A stretch of 64,000 bases of DNA from Methylobacter sp. (GCA_004299305.1 SCPZ01000079.1:1-64000), one strand, 5' to 3'. Numbered from the stretch's first letter, positions 52,151-61,611 are shown. Translations and numbers: made by a program. The notes: a model not told the origin generated them from the sequence alone.

Positions 52151-54340
52151 ATGAATCGCCCTCAAAAAAGAACACAACAACCAAGCCGCAATGATCCATG
52201 CACCTGTGGCAGCAGCAAGAAATATAAACACTGTTGTTTACGGCAGAATCAAGAGCCCGCCAAAGCAGCGCCAAGCCAGGAAATTCCTTTATCTCAGGCT
52301 CTTCAAATCGCCATTTCACATCATCGGGCCGGGCGTTTGCAGCAGGCGGAAGCTATTTGCCTGCAAATCCTTCAGGCAAATCCCGAGTATGCCGATGCAC
52401 TGAATTTGTCCGGTGTGATTGCATATCAAAAGGGTAAGTTAGACGCGGCTGCTTTATTGATTAATAAAGCGATCAGCCTTAATCCATCGGAGGCCGATTA
52501 TTACAGTAAATTGGGGCTTGTACTGCGAGCGCAACATAAATTAGAGGCTGCGATTGCATGTTACCAACAGGCCTTGTTAATTCAGCCGGGGTGTGCCGAT
52601 ACCTACAACAATCTGGGAGTGGCCTTTATCCATCAAGACAATCTGATCGCCGGTATTGAGTGTTATCGGAAGGCGCTTGCGATAACGCCCGACGATGTTA
52701 ACGCCCATATTAATGCAGCAGAGGCGCTAAGAGGCCTAGGCAAGCCGGACATAGCCGTTGAGCATTTACGCAAAGCGATTCATATCAAGCCGGATTCCGC
52801 CGAGGCCTACAGCAGTCTAGGACTTGCATTCATGGATCAAGGCAAATTAGACGCATCGGTAGGATGTTGTCAGAAGGCGCTGGCGATCAGGTCGAACTAT
52901 GCCGAGGCTTACTATAATCTTGCGCTTGTCTATAAAAAACAACATAGATTGGACAGCGCTACTGAATGCTACCGCAAAGCGCTTTCGATCAAGCCTGACT
53001 ACGCCGATGCCTATATTGGTTTGGGCGCTTTAGTGATGAAACAAGGTCAGCAAAAGCAAGCTTTCGCCCTTTATGAAAAAGGTTTGACGTTTAATCCATC
53101 CCACGCCCGTCTTCATCATGCCTTGATATTCGCAGCTAGCCGGTGGTGTGCAGATGACGGCGCCAAAGTGTTTGAGTTAAGCAAAAGATTTGGTAAGCAG
53201 TTCGAAAACGGTTTGGATAGCCTATCGCACCGGAATGATGCTATTCCAGACAAACGCATCAGGATTGGCTATGTTTCCGGGGATTTTCGCCAACATTCCG
53301 TGGCCTATTTTATCGAACCACTATTGGCGAGCCACGATAAGCAAAACGTTGAGACCTTTTGTTATTACAATTACCACCAGATAGACAGTGTTACCCAACG
53401 ACTAATGGGTTATGCCGATCATTGGCGTTCTATTTTCGGCATATCCGACCAAGATGCCGCACAACTGATCCGGCAAGACGCTATTGATATTTTGGTGGAT
53501 TTGTCAGGGCATACCGCTTTCAACCGTTTATTGCTGTTTGCGCGAAAGCCTGCCCCTGTGCAAGTGACCTGGCTCGGTTATCCCTCTACCTCAGGCTTAT
53601 CCGCGATGGACTACCGGTTGACCAATCGCTACGTAGACCCGCCGGGCTGGAACGATCAATATCACACGGAAAGACTAGTTCGCCTTCCGACTTCGACCTG
53701 TTTTCAACCGGAAAAAGCGCTTCCTGACGTTAATGCCTTACCGGCTTTACAGAATGGTTACCTTACCTTCGCGAGTTTTCATGCGGCCAATAAAATCACG
53801 CCGATAACGCTATCGTTGTGGGCAAAACTACTGTCCGCTTTGCCCAAGGCCAAGCTGGTGCTGTGCCCGGATACTTACAAAAATCAGATTACCAGACAGT
53901 TTCAGGCGCTGGGTATTACACCTGATCGTCTCGATTTTTTCGACCGGCAGCCATTACAGCAATACTTGGCTTTACACAACAAAATCGATGTCATGCTGGA
54001 CACATTGCCTTATAACGGCGGCACTGTTTCCAGGCATTCTTTATGGATGGGCGTTCCGGTATTGACGTTGGCGGGAAGGCCGGCGCTTTCTCGCGTTGGC
54101 TTATCGTTAATGATGCAAGTGGGACTGGAAGCATTTGTCGCAGAGAGCGATGCGGATTTTGTTAATAACGCGTGCCGTTGGGCGGATGACTTAGACGGGT
54201 TAGCCCAAATTCGAGGCAGTTTGCGCGAAAGAATGCATAATGCCCCTTTCGGCAAACTCGCGCTGGTGGTCAAGGAGTTGGAAGCGGCTTACCGGCAAAT
54301 GTGGCGTCATTGGTGCGAACAGCAAAAAACCGCGTCATGA
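52151..54340 (+). CDS. SEC-C/TPR/SPINDLY-type O-GlcNAc-transferase-like protein
   Basis: A 729-residue fusion. Residues 13-29 (SRNDPCTCGSSKKYKHCC) form a SEC-C zinc motif. About nine TPR repeats (about 50-340, with PDYADAYIGLGAL, SAEAYSSLGLAFMDQGKLD and similar) precede a GT41 glycosyltransferase domain (about 370-725), with IGYVSGDFRQHSVAYF, LVDLSGHTAFNRLLLFARKPAPVQVTW split over the catalytic region, DTLPYNGGTVSRHSLWMGVPV and LAGRPALSRVG. Relatives transfer GlcNAc or other sugars to Ser/Thr. The SEC-C head is unusual in this family. It overlaps the aminotransferase gene by four bases (ATGA). Confidence 0.88.
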   Translation: MNRPQKRTQQPSRNDPCTCGSSKKYKHCCLRQNQEPAKAAPSQEIPLSQALQIAISHHRAGRLQQAEAICLQILQANPEYADALNLSGVIAYQKGKLDAAALLINKAISLNPSEADYYSKLGLVLRAQHKLEAAIACYQQALLIQPGCADTYNNLGVAFIHQDNLIAGIECYRKALAITPDDVNAHINAAEALRGLGKPDIAVEHLRKAIHIKPDSAEAYSSLGLAFMDQGKLDASVGCCQKALAIRSNYAEAYYNLALVYKKQHRLDSATECYRKALSIKPDYADAYIGLGALVMKQGQQKQAFALYEKGLTFNPSHARLHHALIFAASRWCADDGAKVFELSKRFGKQFENGLDSLSHRNDAIPDKRIRIGYVSGDFRQHSVAYFIEPLLASHDKQNVETFCYYNYHQIDSVTQRLMGYADHWRSIFGISDQDAAQLIRQDAIDILVDLSGHTAFNRLLLFARKPAPVQVTWLGYPSTSGLSAMDYRLTNRYVDPPGWNDQYHTERLVRLPTSTCFQPEKALPDVNALPALQNGYLTFASFHAANKITPITLSLWAKLLSALPKAKLVLCPDTYKNQITRQFQALGITPDRLDFFDRQPLQQYLALHNKIDVMLDTLPYNGGTVSRHSLWMGVPVLTLAGRPALSRVGLSLMMQVGLEAFVAESDADFVNNACRWADDLDGLAQIRGSLRERMHNAPFGKLALVVKELEAAYRQMWRHWCEQQKTAS

Positions 54341-55440
54341 TTGACAACCGCTATTCGATTCGCTGCCTTAGCCCTGATTTGCCGAGTCTACAGGAATTAC
54401 TGCCATATCTTGAGCGCATAGACCGAAATAAATGGTATACCAATTTCGGTCCATTAGTGCTGGAGTATGAAAACCGCTTGGCAGACATAACTGGAGCGAG
54501 TATTGCGGGCGGACAATGCGTTACTCTTGCATCGGGCACAGCTGCGCTGGAATTGGCGATTGCTGCGCTCGATCTTCCCAAAGGCGCCAGAGTGCTATTG
54601 CCGTCATTTACTTTCCCCGCCACTTTGCTTGCGGTATTGCGTTGTGGTTTGCAGCCGGTTTTTTCCGACGTGGACGAGAATGACTGGACGCTTACCCCGG
54701 CCATTGCCCGCAGGGCTTTGCAATATGACCACTACGCCCTGATCCTGCCGGTTGCCTGCTTTGGCTTGGCTTTGCCCGACCAAGATTGGGATGCTTTCAC
54801 TCAGGACACCGGCATTGCGGTTATCATGGATGCTGCTGCGGCGCTGGGTTCCCAAAAAATAGGCAAAACGACCAGCGCGGTATTCAGTCTGCACGCAACC
54901 AAACCCCTGGGCATCGGCGAAGGCGGCGTGTTTGCAACAGCTGATCCCGGCATCGCCGAACGAGTTCGACAAATGAGTAATTTCGGCTTTCATCAGGGAA
55001 CGATCGGTTATTCGATCGCAACCAACGCAAAGTTAAGTGAATATGCGGCCGCTGTGGGATTGGCACAACTGGAACGTTGGCCAGCCTTGTTGGCGCGCCG
55101 CCGTTCCATCTGGGCGGCATACCGCGCCGCGCTACAGAACTTGCCGGAAGTCGGCGTGCAACCTTTTGCCGATCTTACGCCGCCCGCAGTATTGTCGGTA
55201 TGCTTGGTCACTGGAGCCGAAAAGGCTGCGCGCGAACTGGCAAAAACGGGCATAGAAACGCGTCGTTGGTACGCCCCGCCGTTGCATTGTCATTCGCTAT
55301 TTACCAGCATCGAGCAGACAGGCAGTTTGTCGGCAACAGAAATGCTATACCGTAATAGCTTGGGATTACCATTTCACGCCTTTTTGACCGATGCTGAGAT
55401 TCTGTCGGTTGTGGATAAATTGCAAAATATTGGAGAGTAA
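54337..55440 (+). CDS. DegT/DnrJ/EryC1/StrS-family aminotransferase
   Basis: A 367-residue PLP-dependent aminotransferase of sugar-nucleotide metabolism. SGTAALELAIAAL binds the cofactor phosphate, VIMDAAAALGS contains the PLP-ring Asp, and HATKPLGIGEGG contains the Schiff-base Lys. The start at 54337 overlaps the preceding stop; an upstream in-frame reading from 54301 lies within the glycosyltransferase gene. It probably aminates a keto-sugar whose product the following acyltransferase N-acylates. The exact sugar cannot be read from sequence. Confidence 0.9.
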   Translation: MIDNRYSIRCLSPDLPSLQELLPYLERIDRNKWYTNFGPLVLEYENRLADITGASIAGGQCVTLASGTAALELAIAALDLPKGARVLLPSFTFPATLLAVLRCGLQPVFSDVDENDWTLTPAIARRALQYDHYALILPVACFGLALPDQDWDAFTQDTGIAVIMDAAAALGSQKIGKTTSAVFSLHATKPLGIGEGGVFATADPGIAERVRQMSNFGFHQGTIGYSIATNAKLSEYAAAVGLAQLERWPALLARRRSIWAAYRAALQNLPEVGVQPFADLTPPAVLSVCLVTGAEKAARELAKTGIETRRWYAPPLHCHSLFTSIEQTGSLSATEMLYRNSLGLPFHAFLTDAEILSVVDKLQNIGE

Positions 55441-55442
55441 AA

Positions 55443-56123
55443 ATGGTGGCTGAATCCGTAGTAATTTTCGGCAATGGCGCGTTATCAAGCCTAGCCTGGT
55501 ACTGTTTGACACATGACAGCCCGTGGCAGGTCAAGGCATTCACTGTAGACCGGGCGTATTTACAAGATCCGGTTCACGAAGGCTTGCCGGTAGCGCCCTT
55601 TGAAGATTTAGCGTCACTTTATCCGCCGTCGGAAGTTGATCTTCTCATTCCGTTAGGATATACACAGATCAACGGCCTGCGCCGGGAACGCTATTTGCAA
55701 GCCAAGGCGCAGGGCTACAGCTTTATCAGCTATATTTCCAGCCGCGCCAGTACTTGGCCGGATTTACAGATCGGCGAAAACTGCCTGATATACGAACACG
55801 CCATTATCCAGCCTTTTGCCCGCATAGGAGATAACGTCATTATTCGTAGCGGCGCACATATTTCCCATCATTGTGAAATCGGCAGCCATACTTTTGTGGC
55901 GGCCGGCGCTTGTTTCGGCGGCAATGTCACTGTGTCGGAACAGGCCTTTGTCGGTTTGGGAGCGGTGCTGCGTGATGGCTTGCATTTGGCTGAACGCAGC
56001 TTTATCGGCGCGGGAGCCGTCGTTGTTGCCAATACCGAGGCGGACGGCGTCTATGTGGGTAATCCGGCTCGTAGAAGCGGCAGATCATCAATGGAAGTAA
56101 CGACAGGTAAAAGTACGGGATAG
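55443..56123 (+). CDS. NeuD-like hexapeptide acyltransferase
   Basis: A 226-residue protein with an N-terminal Rossmann-like part (SVVIFGNGALSSLAWYCL) and a left-handed beta-helix (about 110-210) of hexapeptide repeats, for example IGENCLIYEHAIIQPFARIG, IGSHTFVAAGACFGG and VGLGAVLRDG. Such enzymes acetylate the amino or hydroxyl group of sugars (PglD, NeuD, PerB). The catalytic-type His is in SGAHISHHCEIG. Two bases after the aminotransferase stop, so the two act in one pathway. Confidence 0.85.
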   Translation: MVAESVVIFGNGALSSLAWYCLTHDSPWQVKAFTVDRAYLQDPVHEGLPVAPFEDLASLYPPSEVDLLIPLGYTQINGLRRERYLQAKAQGYSFISYISSRASTWPDLQIGENCLIYEHAIIQPFARIGDNVIIRSGAHISHHCEIGSHTFVAAGACFGGNVTVSEQAFVGLGAVLRDGLHLAERSFIGAGAVVVANTEADGVYVGNPARRSGRSSMEVTTGKSTG

Positions 56124-56129
56124 AGGGTG

Positions 56130-56825
56130 ATGAAAATAGCAATTATGCAGCCTTATTTATTTCCGTATATCGGCTATTTTCAGTTGCTGAATGCCGTGGA
56201 TAAGTTTGTGTTTTATGACGATGTTAGCTTTATTAAGCAGGGATGGATTAACAGGAATCGCTTGTTGATATCGGGCGTACCGCGTTATTTCACTATTCCT
56301 ATTAGTCGTGCGAGTGCGACAAAAGAGATAAAAGACATCCTGATTTCAAAAAAATTACGGTGGCAAAATAAACTGTCTAATACACTGTATCATTCATATT
56401 CCAAGGCGGCGTATTATCCCCGCATCAATTGTTTGTTTAATGATGTCATATTGGCTAATGAGTGTTTTATTGCAGAGATGGCCAAACATAGCATAATTGC
56501 CGTTGCAGAATATCTCGGAATAAATGCCAGTTTTATAAGCTCTTCAAGCCAATATCATAATGCCGAATTGAAGGGCGTAAATCGCATACTTGATATATGT
56601 CGCCAAGAAAATGCAGATATATATTTAAACCTGCCTGGCGGCTGCAAGCTTTATGACCACTCAATGTTCGCGCGTTTTGGAATAGAGTTGCAAATAATTC
56701 AACCAAGTATAGATACCTATAAACAGTTTAATGGCGCGTTTCATCCAGGATTGTCCATACTTGATGTATTGATGTTTAATCACCGAGAGGCTTGTTCCAA
56801 GATGCTTGGTTTGCAGGTTACATAA
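56130..56825 (+). CDS. WbqC-family protein
   Basis: A 231-residue WbqC-like protein. KIAIMQPYLFPYIGYFQLL at the N-terminus, FVFYDDVSFIKQGWINRNR and the FHPGLSILDVLMF ending are family signatures. WbqC proteins occur in polysaccharide clusters; their activity is not well established. The ATG at 56130 is used because GAGGG lies just upstream; a GTG three bases earlier is too close to it. This gene is lower in GC than its neighbours in the operon, which may indicate separate acquisition. Confidence 0.85.
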   Translation: MKIAIMQPYLFPYIGYFQLLNAVDKFVFYDDVSFIKQGWINRNRLLISGVPRYFTIPISRASATKEIKDILISKKLRWQNKLSNTLYHSYSKAAYYPRINCLFNDVILANECFIAEMAKHSIIAVAEYLGINASFISSSSQYHNAELKGVNRILDICRQENADIYLNLPGGCKLYDHSMFARFGIELQIIQPSIDTYKQFNGAFHPGLSILDVLMFNHREACSKMLGLQVT

Positions 56826-56827
56826 TT

Positions 56828-57688
56828 ATGCTGACATCAAACATCATCATTAACCTCGCCCCTACCGGCTTGGTGCCAAGCAAAAACGACAATCCTTTTG
56901 TGCCGTTGTCGGCGGATGAAATTGTACGGGATGTCGGCCTTTGCATTGCCGAAGGCGCTTCTATCATTCATGTTCATGCCCGCGATGCCGAAGGTCTGGC
57001 AAGCGCCGATGCGGAACTATTCGCCGACATCATTCGTAATATTCGCACTGCATGCCCGGACATCGTAATTACCGCAACTACCAGCGGCCGTTTGTGGCAC
57101 GAATTCGAAAAGCGCTCGGCAGTGCTCGACCTGAAAGGGGACGCAAAGCCCGACATGGCCAGCCTGACCTTAGGCTCGCTGAATTTTTCCGGTAGCGCCA
57201 GCATCAACAGCCCTGACATGATTCAACAGCTGGCCGCCAAGATGCAGGCGCGCGGCATCAAACCGGAGCTTGAGATTTTTGACTTGGGCATGGTTAATTA
57301 TGCCAAGGTTTTGATTAAAAAAGGACTGCTGACTCCGCCTTATTATTTCAATATCTTGCTGGGTAATATGGCAAGCGCCCAGGCCAGCCTGCTGCACGTA
57401 GCGACCATCGTCAACGATTTGCCGGAAGAATCGATCTGGTGTCTGGCCGGTATTGGCGCCGCGCAATTGCCGATGAACAGCCTGGGCCTTGCAATGGGTT
57501 ACGGGGTGCGCGTCGGTTTGGAAGATAATCTGTGGCTAGACGCAGCGAGGACAGATCTTGCATCAAACCTCGAACTGGTCAAAAGGATCGCCGCATTGGC
57601 AAAACTTCTGGGGCGGCCTCCGGCAACACCTGAGCAAACACGACAGTATCTTGGATTGCCTTCGGTCTCCCTGGCAATATCTATATGA
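56828..57688 (+). CDS. BKACE-family (3-keto-5-aminohexanoate cleavage-type) enzyme
   Basis: A 286-residue TIM-barrel enzyme of the DUF849/BKACE family. IINLAPTGLVPSKNDNPFVPL at the start, then SIIHVHARDAEG with the zinc-binding HxH, are characteristic, as are TTSGRLW and LEIFDLGMVNY. BKACE members cleave beta-keto acids with acetyl-CoA. The start at 56828 follows the WbqC stop by two bases. Its position at the end of a glycan operon suggests a modified sugar or amino-acid side group, but the substrate cannot be told. Confidence 0.85.
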   Translation: MLTSNIIINLAPTGLVPSKNDNPFVPLSADEIVRDVGLCIAEGASIIHVHARDAEGLASADAELFADIIRNIRTACPDIVITATTSGRLWHEFEKRSAVLDLKGDAKPDMASLTLGSLNFSGSASINSPDMIQQLAAKMQARGIKPELEIFDLGMVNYAKVLIKKGLLTPPYYFNILLGNMASAQASLLHVATIVNDLPEESIWCLAGIGAAQLPMNSLGLAMGYGVRVGLEDNLWLDAARTDLASNLELVKRIAALAKLLGRPPATPEQTRQYLGLPSVSLAISI

Positions 57689-57777
57689 AAAACGTTAATG
57701 TCTCGAATGATTTTATATCCCTAACAGAGCTGAATAGCTCATGAGTATTCAGCCCTAAAAACACCGGAGGTTATTTA

Positions 57778-58041
57778 ATGCAGTGTCGAATCGGTTGTGG
57801 TGCTTGCTGTATAGCGCCATCTATTTCTTCAGCAATACCTTTACATCCTCTTGGTAAACCCGCTGCGGTGCGGTGTCTGCATTTGGATAATGAAAATAAA
57901 TGTTCTATTTTTATGCAGCCCAACCGACCTCTTGTTTGCCGTGGTTTTCAGGCAACTGAGGATGTTTGTGGCAGCACCAAGGAAGAGGCGTTGGCTATTT
58001 TGTCGGAATGGGAAATATTGACTGGCAGCAGGCAACCATGA
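57778..58041 (+). CDS. YkgJ-family cysteine-cluster protein
   Basis: An 87-residue protein with the YkgJ cysteine pattern: CRIGCGACC near the N-terminus, CLHLDNENKCSIF in the middle and RPLVCRGFQATEDVCG near the end. The family is thought to bind zinc or an iron-sulfur cluster. CCGGAGG-like caccggagg precedes the ATG with a good spacing. It stands alone after the glycan operon with 89 bases between. Function unknown. Confidence 0.85.
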   Translation: MQCRIGCGACCIAPSISSAIPLHPLGKPAAVRCLHLDNENKCSIFMQPNRPLVCRGFQATEDVCGSTKEEALAILSEWEILTGSRQP

Positions 58042-58193
58042 TCATAGGAGAAATCATTTTATCCATGAAAAACATTAAATATTTCAAAATGTTATAAAAC
58101 CGTAGGCCGTTACCCAAAGGGTGAGTTACTAAGGTAACGCGCAGAAAATAAACTACCGCATCCTAATAATCTTGACACCTTGGCAGCTAGAAA

Positions 58194-58302
58194 AATAGAA
58201 CACGGATGATACAGATAAGACGGATTTACACGGATTTTTTAGAATATTCTGCGCTTTTTAATCAGTGATTATCCGTTCTATCTGTGTCATCCGTGTTCTA
58301 TT
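58194..58302. repeat. Family B dispersed repeat with near-perfect terminal inverted repeats
   Basis: AATAGAACACGGATGATAC at the left and GTGTCATCCGTGTTCTATT at the right continue inward so that about 32 bases pair with three mismatches. The 109-base unit includes agacggatttacacggatt. Related copies lie at 42492 and 48510. The gap 58042-58734 also holds a family C hairpin (58467-58488) and otherwise no gene. Confidence 0.75.
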
Positions 58303-58466
58303 GTATTTAACACGGTATTTTATTTATTGCGAGTTGCCTAAATCAATACAACATATTGTTTTATTTGGTATCTTTCGTGCTTTTCGTGGATAAACTGCGG
58401 TTTTTAGGTTTATCAATTCCGCTGTCTATACTCACACCTTATTAAACCGCAAAGTCGATGTTGAGC

Positions 58467-58488
58467 AGTCCAAAGCCAGCTTTGGACT
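58467..58488. repeat. Single-hairpin copy of family C repeat
   Basis: AGTCCAAAGCC and GGCTTTGGACT are perfectly inverted around AGC-like centre bases (AGTCCAAAGCCAGC-TTTGGACT). It is the same unit as 42836-42858. Confidence 0.7.
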
Positions 58489-58616
58489 CTATGGTAAAGT
58501 CATATTTCCTTGGACACTGATTTTTACCGTTACAGCTAAAACGCATAAACCAAACAACTGAATTTTCTTGTCGATTGCTGCAAACAGCAAAAAACCGAAA
58601 AGCTAAATATCTTTTA

Positions 58617-58636
58617 ATTAGATATGCGCATCTAAT
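58617..58636 (+). promoter_or_regulatory. Candidate operator upstream of the sulfate operon
   Basis: ATTAGAT-ATGCGC-ATCTAAT has 7-base inverted arms and lies about 98 bases upstream of the yezD-like start. AT-rich dyads in this place are what a sulfur-responsive LysR-type regulator such as CysB could bind; the assignment is a guess from position. Confidence 0.3.
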
Positions 58637-58734
58637 AATGTCGTTTTATTAAACATAAAATTCTCTTTAAACTTTCCTCCAACATCAACGACAGGTTTTA
58701 CCTTCAGACGGTAATAGCCTTCAGGAGTATTGTC

Positions 58735-58908
58735 ATGGCGCTTAAATCGGAAACAACACAGAGAGAACCTCGAACGCTGGAAATCGCAAACCAGATTGCC
58801 GATATTTTGCAAGAGATCAAGTTCGGTTCGATTGAAATCACCATTCACGAAAGCAAGGTTGTACAAATCGAGCGTAAGGAGAAATTACGTTTTGATAGTA
58901 AAAAATAA
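58735..58908 (+). CDS. YezD-family small protein
   Basis: A 57-residue protein beginning MALKSETTQREP and continuing with IADILQEIKFGSIEITIHE and KVVQIERKEKLRF. This is the DUF2292/YezD pattern. AGGAG at 58722-58726 gives a clear ribosome site. YezD-type genes are repeatedly found in front of sulfur-uptake genes and are part of sulfur-limitation responses in some bacteria; the molecular role is unknown. Here it is the first gene before the porin and binding-protein genes. Confidence 0.85.
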   Translation: MALKSETTQREPRTLEIANQIADILQEIKFGSIEITIHESKVVQIERKEKLRFDSKK

Positions 58909-58945
58909 TTGCCCATTTCTACCGTAAAAAAAACGGCGATTGATA

Positions 58946-59005
58946 CTGCTATACCTGGGATAGCAGACCGACCGGACCACCGGATGAATATTTTTTTGAG
59001 GACTA
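58946..59005 (+). promoter_or_regulatory. Leader hairpin and shared leader motif before porin gene
   Basis: CTGCTAT/ATAGCAG (58946-58952 with 58960-58966) forms a perfect hairpin. It is followed by gaccgaccgg and by tttttttgaggactaa just before the porin start. A similar arrangement, hairpin then gaccgacagg then ttttttgaggacactaa, lies at 62850-62900 before the orphan ORF and cysT. Confidence 0.4.
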
Positions 59006-59010
59006 AGACC

Positions 59011-60504
59011 ATGAAACATTTTAAACGCACCGCTTTAGCCAGCGTGATCAACCTTGCTTTATTCGGTATTCCCGATGCTCATGCCGCCGATACCGAAGCG
59101 CTGGAGCGGCGCGTCCGCGAATTGGAAAGTCGCCTGGAAAAGCTGGACCAGGCGGCAGCGTTAGCTAACAAGCCTGTTGCAGCAACGCCTGACGTGGAAA
59201 AATTGACCCGTAAAGTGAATACTCTGGAACGTAAACTGGAGGTGCAAGATGAAGTGACTACCGGTGCGCTCCAAAAGCTGCCGGTATTCGAGGCGGGCGA
59301 AGGCGGCTTCAAAATTTCTTCTTCGGATAAAAAACATCAGGTGCGGATACGCGGCGCGGTGCAAACCGACGGGCGTTTTTATATAGGCGACAACGGCTTT
59401 ACAGGAACCGATAAATTCGAGCTTAAGCAAGGTCGTGTCTGGCTGGAGGGTTACTTTTTTAAAGACATCTATTTCAAGATCATGCCCGACTTTGCGGCGA
59501 GCAGCAATATTTTGCCTGATGCTTACCTCGACTATGCCTACCATCCGGCGGCCAGCCTGTTGGTCGGCAAGTTCAAGCCCTCAATCAGTCTTGAACGGTT
59601 ACAGGGCGACTCGGACGGCACCTTTTTGGAACGCGCTTTCCCCACTTATTTAGCCAGCAATCGCGATGTCGGTATACAGCTGCATGGCGCGTTTTCCAAG
59701 CCGGGCTATGCGGCGGAGAAAGTAGCCGGGCCTATAGACACCAAAAATACCTTCACTTACCAGATCGGCGTTTCCAACGGTTCCGGTGACGATGGCAGTC
59801 CAAATAATAATTCGCCCGATACCGATGACAATAAGGAAGTGAACGGACGTTTATTTGCCCATCCGTTCCATCACACCGGCTATTCCTGGTTGGAAGGTTT
59901 GGGACTCGGTGTGGCGGGTTCTGTCGGCAACCCGAATAAGCAGGCGCTTAAAGCGCAGGCTACGCCGTTGGGTAGATCTACCTATCTTGATTACAGCAAG
60001 GTTAACGCCGGTTTTGCTGCGCCGACATCCGATGGCGCTACTTACCGTATTTATCCGCAGGCTTACTGGTTTGCCGGTCCGTTTGGCGCTATCGGCGAGT
60101 ATGTTGTTTCGTCCCAGCACTTGGTCAGCGGAAAAACCGATGTTCAGCAGAACAATAAGGCTTGGCAGTTCCTGGCTTCTTATGTGCTGACCGGCGAGGA
60201 TAATAGTTTTGCCGGTGTGAAACCGATCCAGAATTTTGATCCGCTGAAAGGCAACTGGGGCGCTTTGCAGCTGGCCGCACGCTACAGCGAACTGGATGTG
60301 GATAATGATACCTTCCAGATTGTTGACCCGAACCTGTCCGCTTCTAAAGCCAAAGCCTGGACGATAGGCGCCAACTGGTACCTTAACAGCAACGCCGTTA
60401 TTCGGGCGGATTACGAAAATGTCTCTTTTGACGGCGGCGCGGCCAAAGGTAAAGATCTGGCCAACGAACAAGTCTTTGCCACGCGTTTCCAATTATCGTT
60501 TTAA
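59011..60504 (+). CDS. OprP/OprO-type anion porin
   Basis: A 497-residue outer-membrane porin. The signal peptide ends at PDAHA-AD, and a coiled coil (EALERRVRELESRLEKLDQ, about residues 25-60) precedes a 16-strand-type beta-barrel that ends in the expected terminal Phe (FATRFQLSF). DGRFYIGDNGF and LKQGRVWLEGYFFKDIYFK match the phosphate-selective porin O/P family. In this sulfate operon it more likely conducts sulfate. The start at 59011 follows GAGGA at 58998-59002; readings further upstream lack a signal peptide. Confidence 0.9.
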   Translation: MKHFKRTALASVINLALFGIPDAHAADTEALERRVRELESRLEKLDQAAALANKPVAATPDVEKLTRKVNTLERKLEVQDEVTTGALQKLPVFEAGEGGFKISSSDKKHQVRIRGAVQTDGRFYIGDNGFTGTDKFELKQGRVWLEGYFFKDIYFKIMPDFAASSNILPDAYLDYAYHPAASLLVGKFKPSISLERLQGDSDGTFLERAFPTYLASNRDVGIQLHGAFSKPGYAAEKVAGPIDTKNTFTYQIGVSNGSGDDGSPNNNSPDTDDNKEVNGRLFAHPFHHTGYSWLEGLGLGVAGSVGNPNKQALKAQATPLGRSTYLDYSKVNAGFAAPTSDGATYRIYPQAYWFAGPFGAIGEYVVSSQHLVSGKTDVQQNNKAWQFLASYVLTGEDNSFAGVKPIQNFDPLKGNWGALQLAARYSELDVDNDTFQIVDPNLSASKAKAWTIGANWYLNSNAVIRADYENVSFDGGAAKGKDLANEQVFATRFQLSF

Positions 60505-60522
60505 CCAACAGGAGTTTTACCC

Positions 60523-61533
60523 ATGAACAAAAATCTAAGCAACATCGTCTTTGCGGCCGTGTTAGCCGTATTGGCAGCCGGTGAGGTGCGTGCGGCGGAT
60601 ATTAAGTTGCTGAACGTATCTTATGATCCGACGCGCGAGCTGTACAAAGACTACAACACCGCCTTTTCCAAATATTGGAAAGCTAAAACCGGCGACAATG
60701 TGACCATTAACCAATCTCACGGCGGTTCGGGAAAACAGGCCCGTTCGGTACTGGAAGGCCTGGAAGCCGATGTGGTTACCTTGGCGCTAGGCTATGACGT
60801 CGATCAGCTCTACCAAAAGCGCAAACTGATTCCGGAAAACTGGCAAAGTTTGTTGCCTAACAACAGCTCGCCTTATACATCCACTATCGTATTCCTGGTG
60901 CGCAAGGGTAACCCGTTGGCTATTAAGGATTGGAATGACCTGGTCAAACCGGGCGTAAGCATTGTGACGCCGAATCCTAAAACCTCCGGCGGGGCGCGTT
61001 GGAACTATTTGGGCGCTTGGGCGTATGCGCTTAAACATAACAATAATGATGAAGCGGCGGCTAAAACGTTTGTCGGCCAGTTATTTAAAAACGCTGCGGT
61101 GCTGGATACCGGCGCTCGCGGTTCCACCACCACTTTTATCGAGCGGGAAATCGGCGATGTATTGATTGCCTGGGAAAACGAAGCCTATTTAGCTTTGCGC
61201 GAATTCGGCTCGGACAAGTTTGATATTGTGACGCCTTCATTGAGTATTTTGGCGGAACCGCCGGTCGCGGTAGTAGACGATGTGGCGCGCAAGCATGGCA
61301 CAGCCGAAGTCGCGACAGAGTATTTGAAGTATTTGTACAGCAAGGAAGGGCAGGACATCATAGGCAAGAACTTTTACCGTCCTACCGATCCTGAAATAGC
61401 CGCTAAGTACGCCAAGCAATTTCAACCTTTGGAGTTAGTGACTATCGCCCAGTTCGGCGGGTGGGATGCAACGCAGAAAAAACATTTTGCCGATGACGGT
61501 GTGTTTGACCAGATTTACGGACCGGGAAAATAG
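60523..61533 (+). CDS. sbp: Periplasmic sulfate-binding protein (first copy)
   Basis: A 336-residue binding protein with a signal peptide (ending EVRA-AD). [17 protein letters not shown] is the typical mature start, and [21 protein letters not shown] and [16 protein letters not shown] line the sulfate pocket. It captures sulfate (or thiosulfate) for the CysTWA transporter. Eighteen bases after the porin stop. A second copy follows at 61612, separated by a strong hairpin, and the two differ over much of their length. Confidence 0.93.
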   Translation: MNKNLSNIVFAAVLAVLAAGEVRAADIKLLNVSYDPTRELYKDYNTAFSKYWKAKTGDNVTINQSHGGSGKQARSVLEGLEADVVTLALGYDVDQLYQKRKLIPENWQSLLPNNSSPYTSTIVFLVRKGNPLAIKDWNDLVKPGVSIVTPNPKTSGGARWNYLGAWAYALKHNNNDEAAAKTFVGQLFKNAAVLDTGARGSTTTFIEREIGDVLIAWENEAYLALREFGSDKFDIVTPSLSILAEPPVAVVDDVARKHGTAEVATEYLKYLYSKEGQDIIGKNFYRPTDPEIAAKYAKQFQPLELVTIAQFGGWDATQKKHFADDGVFDQIYGPGK

Positions 61534-61540
61534 TTAGAGC

Positions 61541-61568
61541 AGGTTCCCAATCACCGGATTGGGAACCT
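61541..61568 (+). terminator. Hairpin between the two sulfate-binding genes
   Basis: AGGTTCCCAATC and GATTGGGAACCT form a perfect 12-base stem with a 4-base loop (ACCG). No T tract follows, so it more likely attenuates or protects the upstream mRNA than fully ends transcription. Confidence 0.7.
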
Positions 61569-61611
61569 TGAAGCTTGATGACTAGCGGGATTTTTTCAAA
61601 TGAGGGAAATT

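Noticed and set aside
59851-60492. 213-codon minus-strand frame inside the porin gene
   Set aside because: The porin reading has a signal peptide, barrel pattern and terminal Phe; the antisense frame is a by-product.
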